Counted from the stretch's first letter, positions 8,491 through 17,971 are shown. The stretch is 64,000 nt of DNA from Dinoroseobacter sp965279125 (GCA_965279125.1 CBDIHL010000044.1:62001-126000), one strand, 5' to 3'. Notes: generated by a model from the letters alone, not told the origin. Numbers and translations are program-made.

Positions 8491-8514
8491 CTTTCTTGCC
8501 AAAAATACTCAAAT
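8491..8514 (-). repeat. TGAGTATTT dispersed motif, copy 1 (CAAGAAAG type)
   Basis: Read on the minus strand this is TTTGAGTATTTTTGGCAAGAAAG. It lies between the GNAT gene and argF, 25 bp before the argF start. It is one of eight related copies in the window; see the findings. Confidence 0.7.
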
Positions 8515-8539
8515 GCCACGTGGCCCCCAAGGACCTCCG

Positions 8540-9445
8540 ATGACTGATTTTCTCGACATCCACACCACGGCGCCGGACGCGCTGCGCCAGATCATTGATA
8601 CCGCCGCCTCAATGAAGGCCGCGCGCAAGGGGCAGCTGAAAGGCACGCCTGACGCCGATCAGCCGCTCGCCAATCACATGGTCGCGCTGATTTTCGAGAA
8701 GCCATCGACCCGGACACGCGTCTCGTTTGACGTCGGTGTGCGCCAGATGGGCGGGCAGACGATGGTGCTGTCAGGGGCCGATATGCAGCTTGGTCATGGC
8801 GAGACGATTGCCGATACCGCACGGGTTCTGTCGCGCTATGTCGACCTGATCATGATCCGCACTTTTGAGGAGGCCACCTTACTGGAAATGGCCGAATACG
8901 CCACGGTTCCGGTGATCAACGGGCTGACGAACCGCACCCATCCGTGTCAAATTATGGCGGATATTCAAACGTTTGAGGAGCATCGCGGCCCCATCAAGGG
9001 CAAGAAAGTTGTCTGGAGTGGCGACGGCAACAACGTCTTTGCCAGCTTCGCCCATGCCGCCAAACAGTTCGAGTTCGATCTGGTGTTCACCGGGCCTGAA
9101 CCGCTTGATCCCGAGCGCAGCCTCGACGGGCTCTATACGATCGAGCGCAATCCGCACAAAGCGGTGGAAGGCGCGGATCTGGTCGTCACCGACACATGGG
9201 TCTCCATGCACGATCCGCAATCCGCGCGCGAGCGGCGCCATAACCAGTTGCGCGGCTACCAAGTCAACGCCGCCCTGATGGCGAAGGCGAAAGAGGACGC
9301 CTTGTTCATGCATTGCCTGCCCGCGCACCGCGATGACGAGGCGACCTCCGAGGTGATGGACGGCCCCCATTCAGTGATCTTTGACGAGGCGGAAAATCGG
9401 TTGCACGCGCAGAAGGCGATCATGCGGTGGTGTCTGGGCGTTTAG
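8540..9445 (+). CDS. argF: Ornithine carbamoyltransferase
   Basis: 301 residues. It transfers the carbamoyl group from carbamoyl phosphate to ornithine, giving citrulline, in the arginine pathway. The carbamoyl-phosphate loop STRTR (56-60), HPCQ (134-137) and the ornithine-side HCLPAHR (258-264, containing the active-site Cys) are all present. The start is ATG 8540 with AAGGA five bases upstream; a frame extension to 8513 has no ribosome site. It is the third gene of the arginine run, separated from the GNAT gene by 63 bp that contain a copy of the dispersed TGAGTATTT motif. Confidence 0.96.
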   Translation: MTDFLDIHTTAPDALRQIIDTAASMKAARKGQLKGTPDADQPLANHMVALIFEKPSTRTRVSFDVGVRQMGGQTMVLSGADMQLGHGETIADTARVLSRYVDLIMIRTFEEATLLEMAEYATVPVINGLTNRTHPCQIMADIQTFEEHRGPIKGKKVVWSGDGNNVFASFAHAAKQFEFDLVFTGPEPLDPERSLDGLYTIERNPHKAVEGADLVVTDTWVSMHDPQSARERRHNQLRGYQVNAALMAKAKEDALFMHCLPAHRDDEATSEVMDGPHSVIFDEAENRLHAQKAIMRWCLGV

Positions 9446-9530
9446 GGAAATGTCTAGAATCGAACCGATGTTTTTGGGCAATTCCTCCAGTATATATGGC
9501 TTCATAACCGTTCGTTAAGGAAATCAATCC

Positions 9531-10067
9531 ATGCTGCGCCTGTTGGCCGTCACATTTGCCCTTCTGCTAAGCCCCGCCGCCTGGGCGGAACAGGCGATTG
9601 AAAGTGGCCTCAAGCCCGAGCGTGATCTGGCACCGGACCGGGTCTACATCACGCTCGCCTCGCGGCATCTGAATATCGACCCGACGCTTTTTGGGCGCGC
9701 GGACTGGAACGAATTTAATCCCGGTGTGATCTTAACTTGGGAAGACCGTGGCCAGCTTGGGCTGAACTACTCGCTCGGCCTGTTCCAGAACAGCTATGCG
9801 GATCGCGCGCTCTTTGCCGGGATCGGCAAAACATGGGAGATCGTCGAAAGCGGCGTAAAGCTGGGCTTTGTGACCGGACTTGCGGATTACGGCCAAAACG
9901 CGCGACTGATTGGCACCCAAATCGGCTCAAGCGGTTGGATTATCACCGGCGGCGCGCAACTGGAATACCGCAATATATTCTTGCAGTTACAACCGGCAGG
10001 CCCGCAGGCAGGCGGCGGAATGGGCGCAGTTTTGGTCGGTGGTCTGAGTATCCCGCTTGGCGATTAA
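9531..10067 (+). CDS. Secreted protein, probable small outer-membrane beta-barrel
   Basis: 178 residues with a clear signal peptide (MLRLLAVTFALLLSPAAWA, cleavage after residue 19). The mature part is a run of short amphipathic strands rich in Gly, Tyr and Trp (NPGVILTW, QLGLNYSLGLF, GVKLGFVTGLADYG, GMGAVLVGGLSIPLGD). This suits an eight-stranded barrel of about the size of the PagP or PagL lipid A enzymes. No catalytic residues of either family could be assigned with confidence. It stands alone between argF and gnd, with AAGGAAA before the start. Confidence 0.6.
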   Translation: MLRLLAVTFALLLSPAAWAEQAIESGLKPERDLAPDRVYITLASRHLNIDPTLFGRADWNEFNPGVILTWEDRGQLGLNYSLGLFQNSYADRALFAGIGKTWEIVESGVKLGFVTGLADYGQNARLIGTQIGSSGWIITGGAQLEYRNIFLQLQPAGPQAGGGMGAVLVGGLSIPLGD

Positions 10068-10113
10068 GCCCTGCCCCCTTAAGTGAAGTCCAACGCAACG
10101 CGAAGGACTTCAC

Positions 10114-11508
10114 ATGGCAGATATCGGATTGATCGGGCTGGGGACGATGGGCAGCGCACTTGCGCTGAACATGGCCGAGACAGGCAGCGATGTGGCGGTT
10201 TGGAACCGCTCGGCGGATCGCACCGAAGCGTTCATGGCCGAAGCAGGCGATCTGGGCGCGCGGCTGAGCGCACCGAAGGATCTTGAGGCGTTTGTGGCTT
10301 CCATCCGCGCGCCCCGTGCGATTGTAATTATGGTTAAGGCAGGCGGTCCTGTGCGGGCGGTGATCGACAGCCTCAAGCCGTTTCTCGACAAAGGCGACAT
10401 CCTGATCGACGCGGGCAATGCCGACTTCAACGACACCCGTGCGACCGAGGCCGCGCTAGCCAAAGACGGCCTGAACTTTATGGGGATTGGCGTATCGGGT
10501 GGCGAAGAGGGTGCGCGCCATGGACCATCGATTATGGCAGGCGGCTCAAAGGATGCGTGGGCGCGGCTCGGCCCGATCTTGCGTGCGATTGCCGCCGATT
10601 ATCAGGGTCAACCTTGCGCGGCCCATGTCGGACCCGATGGGGCGGGCCATTTCGTCAAGACCGTCCATAACGGTATTGAGTACGCCGATATGCAAATGAT
10701 CGCAGAGGTTTACGGCGTGATGCGCCTGATGAATGGCACACCCCCGGCCGCGATTGGTGCCCAGTTTGAGGCGTGGAATGACGGACCGCTCGCCAGTTAC
10801 TTGGTCGAGATCACGGCCGAGGTCTTGCAGGCGAGTGACCCAAAAACTGGGGCCGCGATGGTCGATGTGATCCTCGACAGCGCAGGCCAAAAAGGGACTG
10901 GGCGCTGGACGGTCATAGAAGCCTTGAAGCTGGGCCAATCGGCCAATGTCATTGAAGCGGCAGTCGGTGCGCGCGCTTGGTCCGCCGCGCGCGATGTGCG
11001 CGGCTTGGGCGCTGCAATCTTGGGCGACCGCATCGACGCGCAGCCCATTAACGTTAACGATCTGGCCGAGGCATTGCTCAGCGCGCGCATTCTCGCCTAT
11101 GCGCAAGGCTTCGCGCTGATCGGAGCCGCCTCAGACGAATTTGGCTGGGACGTGGACCGCGCCGAGGTCGCCGAGATCTGGCGCGCGGGTTGTATCATCC
11201 GCTCGGCGCTGTTGGACGAGATTGCAACCTCGACGCGCGCGGGCCTGCCGGGCGACGCGCTCTATCTTGCGGACGCTTTGCGGATGCCACTGATGGCGGG
11301 TGTGCCCGCGTTGCGCCGTGTCGTCGCCGCCGCCGTGACCGCAGGCGTTCCGGTGCCAGCCCTATCGGGCGCGCTGGCCTATCTCGACACCATGCGCCAA
11401 CCACGCGGCTTTGCCGATCTGATCCAAGCGCAGCGCGACTTCTTCGGGGCGCATGGGTTCGAGCGGATTGACGAAGACGGCCATCACCATGGGCCGTGGG
11501 GGACGTAA
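10114..11508 (+). CDS. gnd: 6-phosphogluconate dehydrogenase (decarboxylating)
   Basis: 464 residues, close to the usual 465-470 of the long Gnd family. It oxidises 6-phosphogluconate to ribulose 5-phosphate and CO2 with NADP+ in the oxidative pentose phosphate pathway. The Rossmann motif is GLGTMG (8-13) followed by the NADP-side VWNR. The substrate signature GVSGGEEGARHGPSIMAGG, the catalytic region KTVHNGIEYADMQ and the C-terminal AQRDFFGAHGFER are all recognisable. It is single-gene, convergent with hrpB, with a dispersed TGAGTATTT motif between the two. Confidence 0.95.
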   Translation: MADIGLIGLGTMGSALALNMAETGSDVAVWNRSADRTEAFMAEAGDLGARLSAPKDLEAFVASIRAPRAIVIMVKAGGPVRAVIDSLKPFLDKGDILIDAGNADFNDTRATEAALAKDGLNFMGIGVSGGEEGARHGPSIMAGGSKDAWARLGPILRAIAADYQGQPCAAHVGPDGAGHFVKTVHNGIEYADMQMIAEVYGVMRLMNGTPPAAIGAQFEAWNDGPLASYLVEITAEVLQASDPKTGAAMVDVILDSAGQKGTGRWTVIEALKLGQSANVIEAAVGARAWSAARDVRGLGAAILGDRIDAQPINVNDLAEALLSARILAYAQGFALIGAASDEFGWDVDRAEVAEIWRAGCIIRSALLDEIATSTRAGLPGDALYLADALRMPLMAGVPALRRVVAAAVTAGVPVPALSGALAYLDTMRQPRGFADLIQAQRDFFGAHGFERIDEDGHHHGPWGT

Positions 11509-11514
11509 CCGCTT

Positions 11515-11540
11515 CTTTTTCTTGCCTTAAATACTCATTT
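11515..11540 (-). repeat. TGAGTATTT dispersed motif, copy 2 (CAAGAAA type)
   Basis: On the minus strand this reads ATGAGTATTTAAGGCAAGAA. Its TGA is the stop codon of hrpB (11535-11537), so the motif begins inside the stop and continues downstream. Confidence 0.7.
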
Positions 11541-13988
11541 TCCGCGCGGTTTCGCACGCAGCGTCGGCTGGGCTGTGCGCGGATCCTCGGGCCAGGGGTG
11601 CTTGGGATACTGCCCACGCATATCGCGGCGTACGTCCCGGTAGGCCCCGTCCCAGAACCCCGGCAGATCGGAGGTCACGGCAATGGGCATGCGCGCGGGC
11701 GACAGTAAGGTCAGCTTTAGGCCTACGGATCCGTTCAGGATCGTGGGATGGGTGGATTGGCCGAAAAGTTCCTGCAACCGCACCTCGATCCCTGGCGGAT
11801 CGCTGGCGTAATCAATCGCGGTGGTGTTGCCAAGCGGCGTGGTAAAGCGTGGCGGCATGAGCGCATCAAGGCGCTGTCCGCCTGCCCATCCGAGACGATT
11901 TTGCAGCGCGGGCATGAGGTCGAGGGCGGCAATATCTGCGGCTGTGCGGACACCGCCTAGATAGGGCGCAAGCCAATCCTCAAGCTTGGCCATGAGGGTC
12001 TTAAGGTTAAGATCAGGCAGATCAGGATCGACCTCGCGCGCTTTTTCAGCCCGGTCGATGAGACGTTGCGCGGATTTGGACGGGGTTAATCCAAGGTCGC
12101 GCACCCCGTCCAGTGCGGCGGCGATGAGGGCATCTTCGGGGGCGTCGCGCCATGTCTGCTCAGCAAGCACCAAAGCGCCGAGGCGCTCTTGCCGTTTGGC
12201 CTGCACGCGGCGGCGGCGCTTATCCCAAAGGCAGGACTCTGCCCAGGTGATTTTGTCCGCGAATATCTCGCGCAGCGCACCTTCCGAGATCGGCAGGGCC
12301 GCGCGGATTCTGGCCTCGCGCGTATCGCCGTCGAGATCAGCCGCCACCAACAAGCGCTGTCCAGCAAGGCTGTCGGAAGGGTCCAGTTTCGCGCCTTTGC
12401 GCCCCGACAAAAGATAGCGCGGATCATCGCCGGAGCGGCGCAACGCGATGCGATCTGGATAGGCAAGCGCGAGCATTTGAGCCGCCGCATAGTCCGCACC
12501 ATCGCCTTTCGGGGCGGCCTCGCGCAGGCGCTTCGCTTCGCTGCGCAACTCGGCCACAGCCCCGCGCATGGGATCTGGCACCGTTCCACCTTCGAGCATT
12601 TTCAACCGCTTAGTAAGGTCAGCGTCCTCACCCCCCAAGGGCCGCCCCGACAGCAAAGCAGCGAGGTTTGCCGCCTTTTTGCCGGCGCGGTTGAGCATAT
12701 GCGCGAGGCGTGGATGCAGCGGCAAGCGCGCCAAGGCCCGCCCGTGATCGGTGATACGCCCGTTCCCGTCGAGCGCACCGAGCAGTCTGCACAGGGCTTG
12801 GGCCTCGCCAAGCGCGGCCTCGGGCGGCGGCGTCAGGAATGACAGCGCCTCGGCCGGTGTCCCCCATGCCGCCAGATCGAGCGCGAGGCCAGCCAGATCG
12901 GCGCGCGTGATCTCGGGTGGCGCTTGCGCGGGCAAGGCCCCGTGCTGGCCGCGTGTCCACAGGCGGTAACAGACCCCTTCGGCGACGCGGCCTGCGCGGC
13001 CTTGGCGCTGTTCGGCCTCGGCGCGACTGACGGGCTCGGTCACAAGCCGGGTCATGCCAGCACCGGGGTCGAACAGAGGCCGCCGCGCCCGGCCCGCATC
13101 GACCACGATACGAATGTCGGGAATGGTTAACGACGTCTCGGCGATGGAGGTCGCAAGGACCAATTTTCGAGCTTGCGCATTGGGGCGCAGGGCGGCGCGT
13201 TGAGCCGCCATGGGAAGCCCCCCATAAAGGGATTGAAGCGCGACGTCTTTGGGCAAGCGTCCCTCCAAGTGGCGCGCAACCCGGCGGATTTCGCCCGCAC
13301 CGGGGAGGAAGACCAGCACGCCGCCCTCGGCCTCGCCCAGCGCCTGCATTACCAGATCGGCGGTATCGCGGCAGAGCGTGTCGAAGCGATCCGCGCCGGG
13401 ACCGCGTGGACGGTCCAAGTAGCGCGCCTCCACCGGGTATGCGCGGCCCTGAGCCGTGAGGATGGGCGCGTCGCCGAGCAAGGCCGCGACCGGAGCGGCA
13501 TCCAGCGTGGCGGACATGACGATGAGCGCCAGATCAGGACGCAAGGTCGCGCGCGCCTCCAGCGTCAGGGCAAGGCCCAGATCGGCGGTCAATGCGCGTT
13601 CGTGGAACTCGTCGAAGATCACGGTGCCGATGCCCGGAAGCTCGGGATCGGATTGCAACATGCGGGTGAGAATGCCCTCGGTGACAACCTCGATGCGGGT
13701 ATCGGGTCCGATCACCGCTTCACCGCGCACCCGGTATCCCACTGTTTGCCCTGCCTTTTCGCCGAGCATCTGGGCCATGCGTTCGGCACTGGCACGCGCG
13801 GCGACGCGGCGCGGCTCCAGCATCAGGATTTTGCCGCTCCGCAATCCGGCCTCCAACAGCGCGAGCGGCACCTTGGTGGTCTTGCCGGCACCCGGCGGCG
13901 CTTGCAACACGGCATGACCATGCGCGCGCAGCGCCGCGATGACATCTGGCAACACCGCATCGATGGGCAGTTTGGGACCTGCGACCAT
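11535..13988 (-). CDS. hrpB: ATP-dependent RNA helicase HrpB (DEAH box)
   Basis: 817 residues. The helicase core has Walker A APPGAGKTT (about 31-39), DEFH as motif II, SAT as motif III, and the distal QRQGRAGRVAEG motif VI. It then carries the HrpB-specific C-terminal domain ending near WPEDPRTAQPT. HrpB is a DEAH/RHA RNA helicase of proteobacteria whose exact RNA role is not settled. The 3' end is marked by the dispersed TGAGTATTT motif overlapping the stop. Upstream on the same strand are the YdcF and DUF3108 genes, close enough for one transcript. Confidence 0.94.
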   Translation of the reverse strand: MVAGPKLPIDAVLPDVIAALRAHGHAVLQAPPGAGKTTKVPLALLEAGLRSGKILMLEPRRVAARASAERMAQMLGEKAGQTVGYRVRGEAVIGPDTRIEVVTEGILTRMLQSDPELPGIGTVIFDEFHERALTADLGLALTLEARATLRPDLALIVMSATLDAAPVAALLGDAPILTAQGRAYPVEARYLDRPRGPGADRFDTLCRDTADLVMQALGEAEGGVLVFLPGAGEIRRVARHLEGRLPKDVALQSLYGGLPMAAQRAALRPNAQARKLVLATSIAETSLTIPDIRIVVDAGRARRPLFDPGAGMTRLVTEPVSRAEAEQRQGRAGRVAEGVCYRLWTRGQHGALPAQAPPEITRADLAGLALDLAAWGTPAEALSFLTPPPEAALGEAQALCRLLGALDGNGRITDHGRALARLPLHPRLAHMLNRAGKKAANLAALLSGRPLGGEDADLTKRLKMLEGGTVPDPMRGAVAELRSEAKRLREAAPKGDGADYAAAQMLALAYPDRIALRRSGDDPRYLLSGRKGAKLDPSDSLAGQRLLVAADLDGDTREARIRAALPISEGALREIFADKITWAESCLWDKRRRRVQAKRQERLGALVLAEQTWRDAPEDALIAAALDGVRDLGLTPSKSAQRLIDRAEKAREVDPDLPDLNLKTLMAKLEDWLAPYLGGVRTAADIAALDLMPALQNRLGWAGGQRLDALMPPRFTTPLGNTTAIDYASDPPGIEVRLQELFGQSTHPTILNGSVGLKLTLLSPARMPIAVTSDLPGFWDGAYRDVRRDMRGQYPKHPWPEDPRTAQPTLRAKPRGK

Positions 13989-13992
13989 CGCT

Positions 13993-14757
13993 CTAACGGC
14001 CTGTCACGGCATAAGCGAGCAGGCCCAGATATTCGCGCAGAGCGATGGTCAGGCGCTGGGTTTGGCCGATGAAGTCCCAGCCAAGCCGGGGCGCTTGGGC
14101 TTGGTAATCAACGGGATAGGCCGTCAGATTGGTCCAACCGGCACGCTGGAAACTGCCCAGCGCGCGGGGCATGTGGAAGGCGGATGTCACGAGTATGTAA
14201 GGCTTTGTCGGATCAACAAGCTGTGCCGTGAGGCGCGCGTTTTCGGTGGTATTGCGCGCGACATATTCCAAAACGAGGCGGTCGAACGCGATCCCCATCG
14301 CGGTGTAGATGTCCGCGGCAACCGTGGCCTCGGACCGGGCATAATCACGCGCCGTCAGCCCGCCGCCGCCCGTATGGATCAGGCGCGCTTGTGGCTGCGC
14401 CTGCGCCAACGCGGCCCCCACAACGATCCGGTCGCCTGCCGCGCCCAATTGCGGTTGGCCTGTCGCATAGCTGAGGGCTGCGTCTTCGGCCCCGCCCAGC
14501 ACGATGATCCCCTCTACGGGATCCAACCGGGTCGGGATCGGATAGCGATCTTCGAGACTTGCGAGGGCCAGATCGCCAAGGGGCAAAATGGACAGAGCCG
14601 CAAACAGGGCGGCTGTTGCGAAGAGGGACCGCCGCGCCGGGCGCATCTGCCCTTTCAAAGCAAAGAGAACCGCAAGGATCAGCCCCAGCGCGATCCAGTT
14701 TTGCGGCTGCACCACCAGCCAGACGAGCTTGCCAACAAGGTTAAAGGCAAAATCCAT
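13993..14757 (-). CDS. YdcF/SanA-like DUF218 membrane protein
   Basis: 254 residues. Two N-terminal hydrophobic segments (about 20-35 and 45-62) are followed by a DUF218 domain: GIIVLGGAED at about 85-94, LIHTGGGG, SEATVAADIYTAMGI and YILVTSAFHMPRAL. DUF218 proteins such as YdcF, SanA and ElyC are envelope-linked, with an unresolved role near peptidoglycan precursor or envelope-barrier functions. The gene sits 4 bp before hrpB and 3 bp after the DUF3108 gene, so the three look like one operon. The specific function is not assignable. Confidence 0.8.
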   Translation of the reverse strand: MDFAFNLVGKLVWLVVQPQNWIALGLILAVLFALKGQMRPARRSLFATAALFAALSILPLGDLALASLEDRYPIPTRLDPVEGIIVLGGAEDAALSYATGQPQLGAAGDRIVVGAALAQAQPQARLIHTGGGGLTARDYARSEATVAADIYTAMGIAFDRLVLEYVARNTTENARLTAQLVDPTKPYILVTSAFHMPRALGSFQRAGWTNLTAYPVDYQAQAPRLGWDFIGQTQRLTIALREYLGLLAYAVTGR

Positions 14758-14760
14758 CGC

Positions 14761-15477
14761 TCAGCGCCGCCGCAAGCTCGCACGCCCGAAGGTGGTTTGG
14801 GTGTCGACGCGAACGACGCGGTAGGTGCCGTCCGAAAGTGGCGCGTAGGTCAAAGTGAACGCGAAGCGCTGACGCTCGGCCATGGCCTTGGTCGAAAAGC
14901 CTTGAAGGCGGCGGTATTCCCCGGCGCATTGGATTTGGCCGTTTGCACGCGCCTCGGGCTGGGTCAGCACGACCTGACTGCGGCGCGCCCCGTCGAAGAT
15001 CTGATGCGCGGCGGTGCAGACCCCCGCACGGGTTTGATCGCGTAGCAGCGAAAAGATCGCTGTCATGATATCGACGGTGCCCGCTTGGGCCGCCGGATCG
15101 AGGCCACTGGGCCGATCGCGCGGCGGCGCGTAGCCCTTGGGCAGGGGCACGCGACCCCGGTAGCGCATCTCGGCGGCATAAGTCTCGTCCCCATCGCGGG
15201 CGGTTTCGCGGTAAAGCTGAGGCTGAAACCGACCGGCGCGGAAACGGCCTTGGACTTGCGCCGCATAGGAGACTTGCGAGATGAGGTTTGCCAGGCCTGT
15301 AGTCTGCACCTGCCCGCTGGCGGCGTATTGCCCGCCCTCGATCTGGCCTGCGAAACTGAGGGTGGCCGCGCGCACCCCCAGAAGCGTGATGTCGAACACG
15401 CCCTGCTCGGTGGCCTGCGCGCCATGGCTGAGAACAAGCGCCAGAAGGGCTGCGATGGTGCGGGAGATCAGGGTCAT
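14761..15477 (-). CDS. Exported DUF3108-type protein
   Basis: 238 residues with a signal peptide (MTLISRTIAALLALVLSHGAQA). The mature domain begins with a strand pattern (VFDITLLGVRAATLSF) and includes SVSYAAQVQGRFRAGRFQPQ-like alternation and DIMTAIFSLLRDQTRAGVC, the usual DUF3108 layout of a periplasmic beta-rich protein. ATG 15477 is chosen because the signal peptide begins exactly there; the frame is open for 70 further codons with no plausible start. It is the first gene of the DUF3108-ydcF-hrpB run, divergent from meaB. The function is unknown. Confidence 0.75.
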   Translation of the reverse strand: MTLISRTIAALLALVLSHGAQATEQGVFDITLLGVRAATLSFAGQIEGGQYAASGQVQTTGLANLISQVSYAAQVQGRFRAGRFQPQLYRETARDGDETYAAEMRYRGRVPLPKGYAPPRDRPSGLDPAAQAGTVDIMTAIFSLLRDQTRAGVCTAAHQIFDGARRSQVVLTQPEARANGQIQCAGEYRRLQGFSTKAMAERQRFAFTLTYAPLSDGTYRVVRVDTQTTFGRASLRRR

Positions 15478-15586
15478 CGGGGGCCTTTTGATGGCAAACG
15501 GGTCTGCGCGCGCACTGGACAATACCTTGCCGCGCAAGGCAAGACGAGGGCAGTTCCTTTGCGGCTGATGAAAGAGGGCTTTGCGC

Positions 15587-16573
15587 ATGGCGGCTCCGCT
15601 CGACCTCGACGATCTGGCAACCCGGCTGCGGGCGGGCGAGCGACGCGCTTTAGCCCGCGCGATCACGCTGGTGGAAAGCGCGCGCACCGATCACCGCGCA
15701 CAGGCGGTGGCGCTGCTGGATCGCTTGGCGGGACATGGGCACGAGGCGCTCAGGATCGGCTTGTCCGGCACGCCGGGCGTCGGCAAATCCACGTTTATCG
15801 AGAGCTTCGGCTTGATGCTGACGGGGCTTGGCCTGCGCGTCGCGGTGCTGGCGGTAGATCCAAGCTCGACCCGAACAGGCGGGTCGATCCTCGGCGACAA
15901 AACACGGATGGAGTTGCTGTCGCGTGATCCCAACGCGTTTATCCGCCCCTCGCCTTCCCAGACGGAGTTGGGCGGCGTGGGCCGCAGGTCGCGCGAAGCG
16001 GTGGCGCTTTGCGAAGCGGCGGGCTTTGACGTCGTGCTGATCGAGACGGTGGGCGTAGGCCAGTCGGAAACGCTGGTCGCGCAAATGAGCGATCTGTTCG
16101 TGCTGTTGATGGCGCCTGCGGGTGGGGATGAGCTGCAAGGCGTCAAGCGGGGGATCATGGAAACTGCTGACCTGATTTTGGTGAACAAGGCCGATGGCGA
16201 CTTGAAGGCGGCAGCAACGCGGACTTGCGCGGATTATGCGGGCGCATTGCGGTTACTGCGCAAACGGGCGGAGGATCCGGAGGGGTTTCCGAAGGCGCTG
16301 ATGGTGTCGGCGCTGGAGGTTGAAGGCCTGGACGGCGCTTGGCGCGAGATGACGGCGTTGGCGGAGTGGCGCAAGGCGCAAGGTTATTGGACGACGCGGC
16401 GCGCAGATCAAGCGCGCGGGTGGTTCGAGGCGGAGGTGCGTGCGGGGCTCTTGGCGCGATTGACGGCGGATCCGGCGGTGGCCGCAGAGCTGGCGCGGTT
16501 GGGCGAAGCCGTGGCTGAGGGACGCCAAGCGCCGGGCGCTGCGGCGGCTGAGGTGTTGGGGCGGTTAGGATAG
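15587..16573 (+). CDS. meaB: Methylmalonyl-CoA mutase-associated GTPase MeaB
   Basis: 328 residues. G3E-family GTPase that gates and protects adenosylcobalamin-dependent methylmalonyl-CoA mutase. The P-loop is GTPGVGKST (61-69); AVDPSS, ETVGVGQSE and NKAD follow in the expected order, with the MeaB dimerisation arm at the C-terminus. ATG 15587 has AAAGAGGG eight bases upstream, so it is preferred over TTG 15581. The mutase itself is not in the window, but the epimerase of the same pathway lies at 60569. Confidence 0.95.
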   Translation: MAAPLDLDDLATRLRAGERRALARAITLVESARTDHRAQAVALLDRLAGHGHEALRIGLSGTPGVGKSTFIESFGLMLTGLGLRVAVLAVDPSSTRTGGSILGDKTRMELLSRDPNAFIRPSPSQTELGGVGRRSREAVALCEAAGFDVVLIETVGVGQSETLVAQMSDLFVLLMAPAGGDELQGVKRGIMETADLILVNKADGDLKAAATRTCADYAGALRLLRKRAEDPEGFPKALMVSALEVEGLDGAWREMTALAEWRKAQGYWTTRRADQARGWFEAEVRAGLLARLTADPAVAAELARLGEAVAEGRQAPGAAAAEVLGRLG

Positions 16574-16636
16574 GCGTTTGGGGGTGAGGGCGGAGAGCTG
16601 CTATCTAGGAGGATCCGATCCCGTTCTTGCAAAGTG

Positions 16637-17290
16637 CTAGCCAGACAAACGCTTCCGATAAGACAAAGCAAACGCTGTATCGGACGAATGATCGTGACCG
16701 ACCTTGTTGTACATTGGGACTTCGATCATGCGCAGGTCAGTTATGGTGCCACACTCTTCGAGGTCTCGGATCACGGTCTCGAAGCCGGCTTCTAAGTAGA
16801 AGGCTTTGTTGACACCAATGATAAACAAAGCCCCTGGTCGTGCGATGTCGAGAAGGCTCCTGAGTGGGTCTGGCCCAAGATGTCCGGATGTGAACGTTCC
16901 GGCAGACACAACCGCACCATAGTCGTTCTTAATTGGCGTAAGATCGGCCATCAGATCGGCTTGAATAGTCTTCCGATACAGCGATTTTTTGCGCGAGATC
17001 GCCAACATTTCTTCCGAGATATCAATGCCGTCAATCTGGTCCGGGTTTATCTCCAACGCCTCTGCCACCAAGCCGGTTCCGCAGCCGATATCCGCGATTG
17101 GCAGATGGTCTGGGTCAGCATATTCCCGATAAACTGTTGCGATAGCATTGGGGTATTCCCAGCCCAAAGCACGCGCGAATTCAGAATCGTATGTCTCAGC
17201 AAATTCATCGTAGTAGACTTTGTTGTCCTGCGGCGTCGCGAGTTTATATGCGTTTTCGAGCAGTGTTTGCCCTTTGCTTTTTGACGTCAT
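16637..17290 (-). CDS. Class I SAM-dependent methyltransferase
   Basis: 217 residues. Motif I is ADIGCGTGLVAEAL at about 65-78, then IDGIDISEEML as the acidic SAM-binding strand, and a hydrophobic strand GALFIIGVN. The N-terminal YYDEFAETYDSEF is typical of small-molecule methyltransferases of the WBSCR27-like group. The substrate is unknown. Its start overlaps the stop of the upstream membrane-protein gene by 4 bp, so translation is coupled. The pair is more A+T-rich than meaB and the genes beyond it, which hints at later acquisition. Confidence 0.8.
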   Translation of the reverse strand: MTSKSKGQTLLENAYKLATPQDNKVYYDEFAETYDSEFARALGWEYPNAIATVYREYADPDHLPIADIGCGTGLVAEALEINPDQIDGIDISEEMLAISRKKSLYRKTIQADLMADLTPIKNDYGAVVSAGTFTSGHLGPDPLRSLLDIARPGALFIIGVNKAFYLEAGFETVIRDLEECGTITDLRMIEVPMYNKVGHDHSSDTAFALSYRKRLSG

Positions 17291-17772
17291 GTGATGCTCT
17301 TGGCCTGGGGTGCCTCAGGAAATCGGGCTTTGATCAAATCCTGAAAGCTGACTGGATAACCAAGGCCAATTAGCGACCAAGCTTGGGCAAAACCCGGTGC
17401 CTGCATGTGGCGTGCCAGGGCGTTTAGGTATGCATCCCAAACTTCATCCTCGATTAAATCGCGTTCGTGCTGCATGTAGGCGGAATAGATCAAGGAAAAG
17501 TAAGTCCCGACCCCGCGTTCGTACTGGTATCGTTCGACTTCAGTCAGCTCGGAAGGGTTTACGCCGCCTTTCGTCATCAGTTCCGCATTGTCCGCAAGAA
17601 GACCAAAAACCTCCCGTTCAAGCGTCATCAATGATTGAACTGTCGCACCTTCAATCGCGCGTGCGTTGTGGCGCACCTCATAGATCAGAAAGATGATCGA
17701 AATCACGACACCAACCGCTCCTGCAGCAGAAGCAATGCCTTCGATCGCGGCCCAGTTCACATCATCAAACAC
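17287..17772 (-). CDS. Single-pass membrane protein, unknown function
   Basis: 161 residues with one strong transmembrane helix (about 9-29, GIASAAGAVGVVISIIFLIY) followed by EVRHNARAIEGATVQSLMTLERE and a soluble helical C-terminal domain. Proteins with this N-terminal helix plus EVRxNxxA pattern are common but uncharacterised in alphaproteobacteria. It is first in a two-gene unit with the methyltransferase (ATGA overlap). An inverted repeat at 17831-17845 lies about 60 bp upstream of the start. Confidence 0.6.
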   Translation of the reverse strand: MFDDVNWAAIEGIASAAGAVGVVISIIFLIYEVRHNARAIEGATVQSLMTLEREVFGLLADNAELMTKGGVNPSELTEVERYQYERGVGTYFSLIYSAYMQHERDLIEDEVWDAYLNALARHMQAPGFAQAWSLIGLGYPVSFQDLIKARFPEAPQAKSIT

Positions 17773-17830
17773 GTCTATTCGTCTTTTTTGTTGCCTTCAT
17801 CTGCAACGTAGCTCGGATTTCAGCAACTAG

Positions 17831-17845
17831 GTCAAATTTTTTGAC
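17831..17845. promoter_or_regulatory. Candidate operator, GTCAAA inverted repeat
   Basis: GTCAAA-TTT-TTTGAC is a perfect 6-bp inverted repeat about 60 bp upstream of the minus-strand membrane-protein gene. The rest of the 17773-17971 gap shows no gene. A cognate regulator is not apparent nearby. Confidence 0.35.
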
Positions 17846-17971
17846 ACCTCTGTCCAACGGCAAATCCTCAGGGATTATGCAGACTCTGTCAAAAGGGCGC
17901 GAGCTTTCGCACTGCCTAAGGCATTGGGTGGTTGGGCGGGTGAGCGGATTGAGGGTCTTGCGTTGGCGCGC

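Noticed and set aside
13939..15045. Open frame of 368 codons antisense to hrpB, ydcF-like and DUF3108 genes
   Set aside because: It crosses three real genes on the other strand and shows no domain pattern.
17870..17900. TTGACA box as a promoter for the gene at 17287
   Set aside because: No -10 element lies at an acceptable distance; only the GTCAAA inverted repeat is kept.
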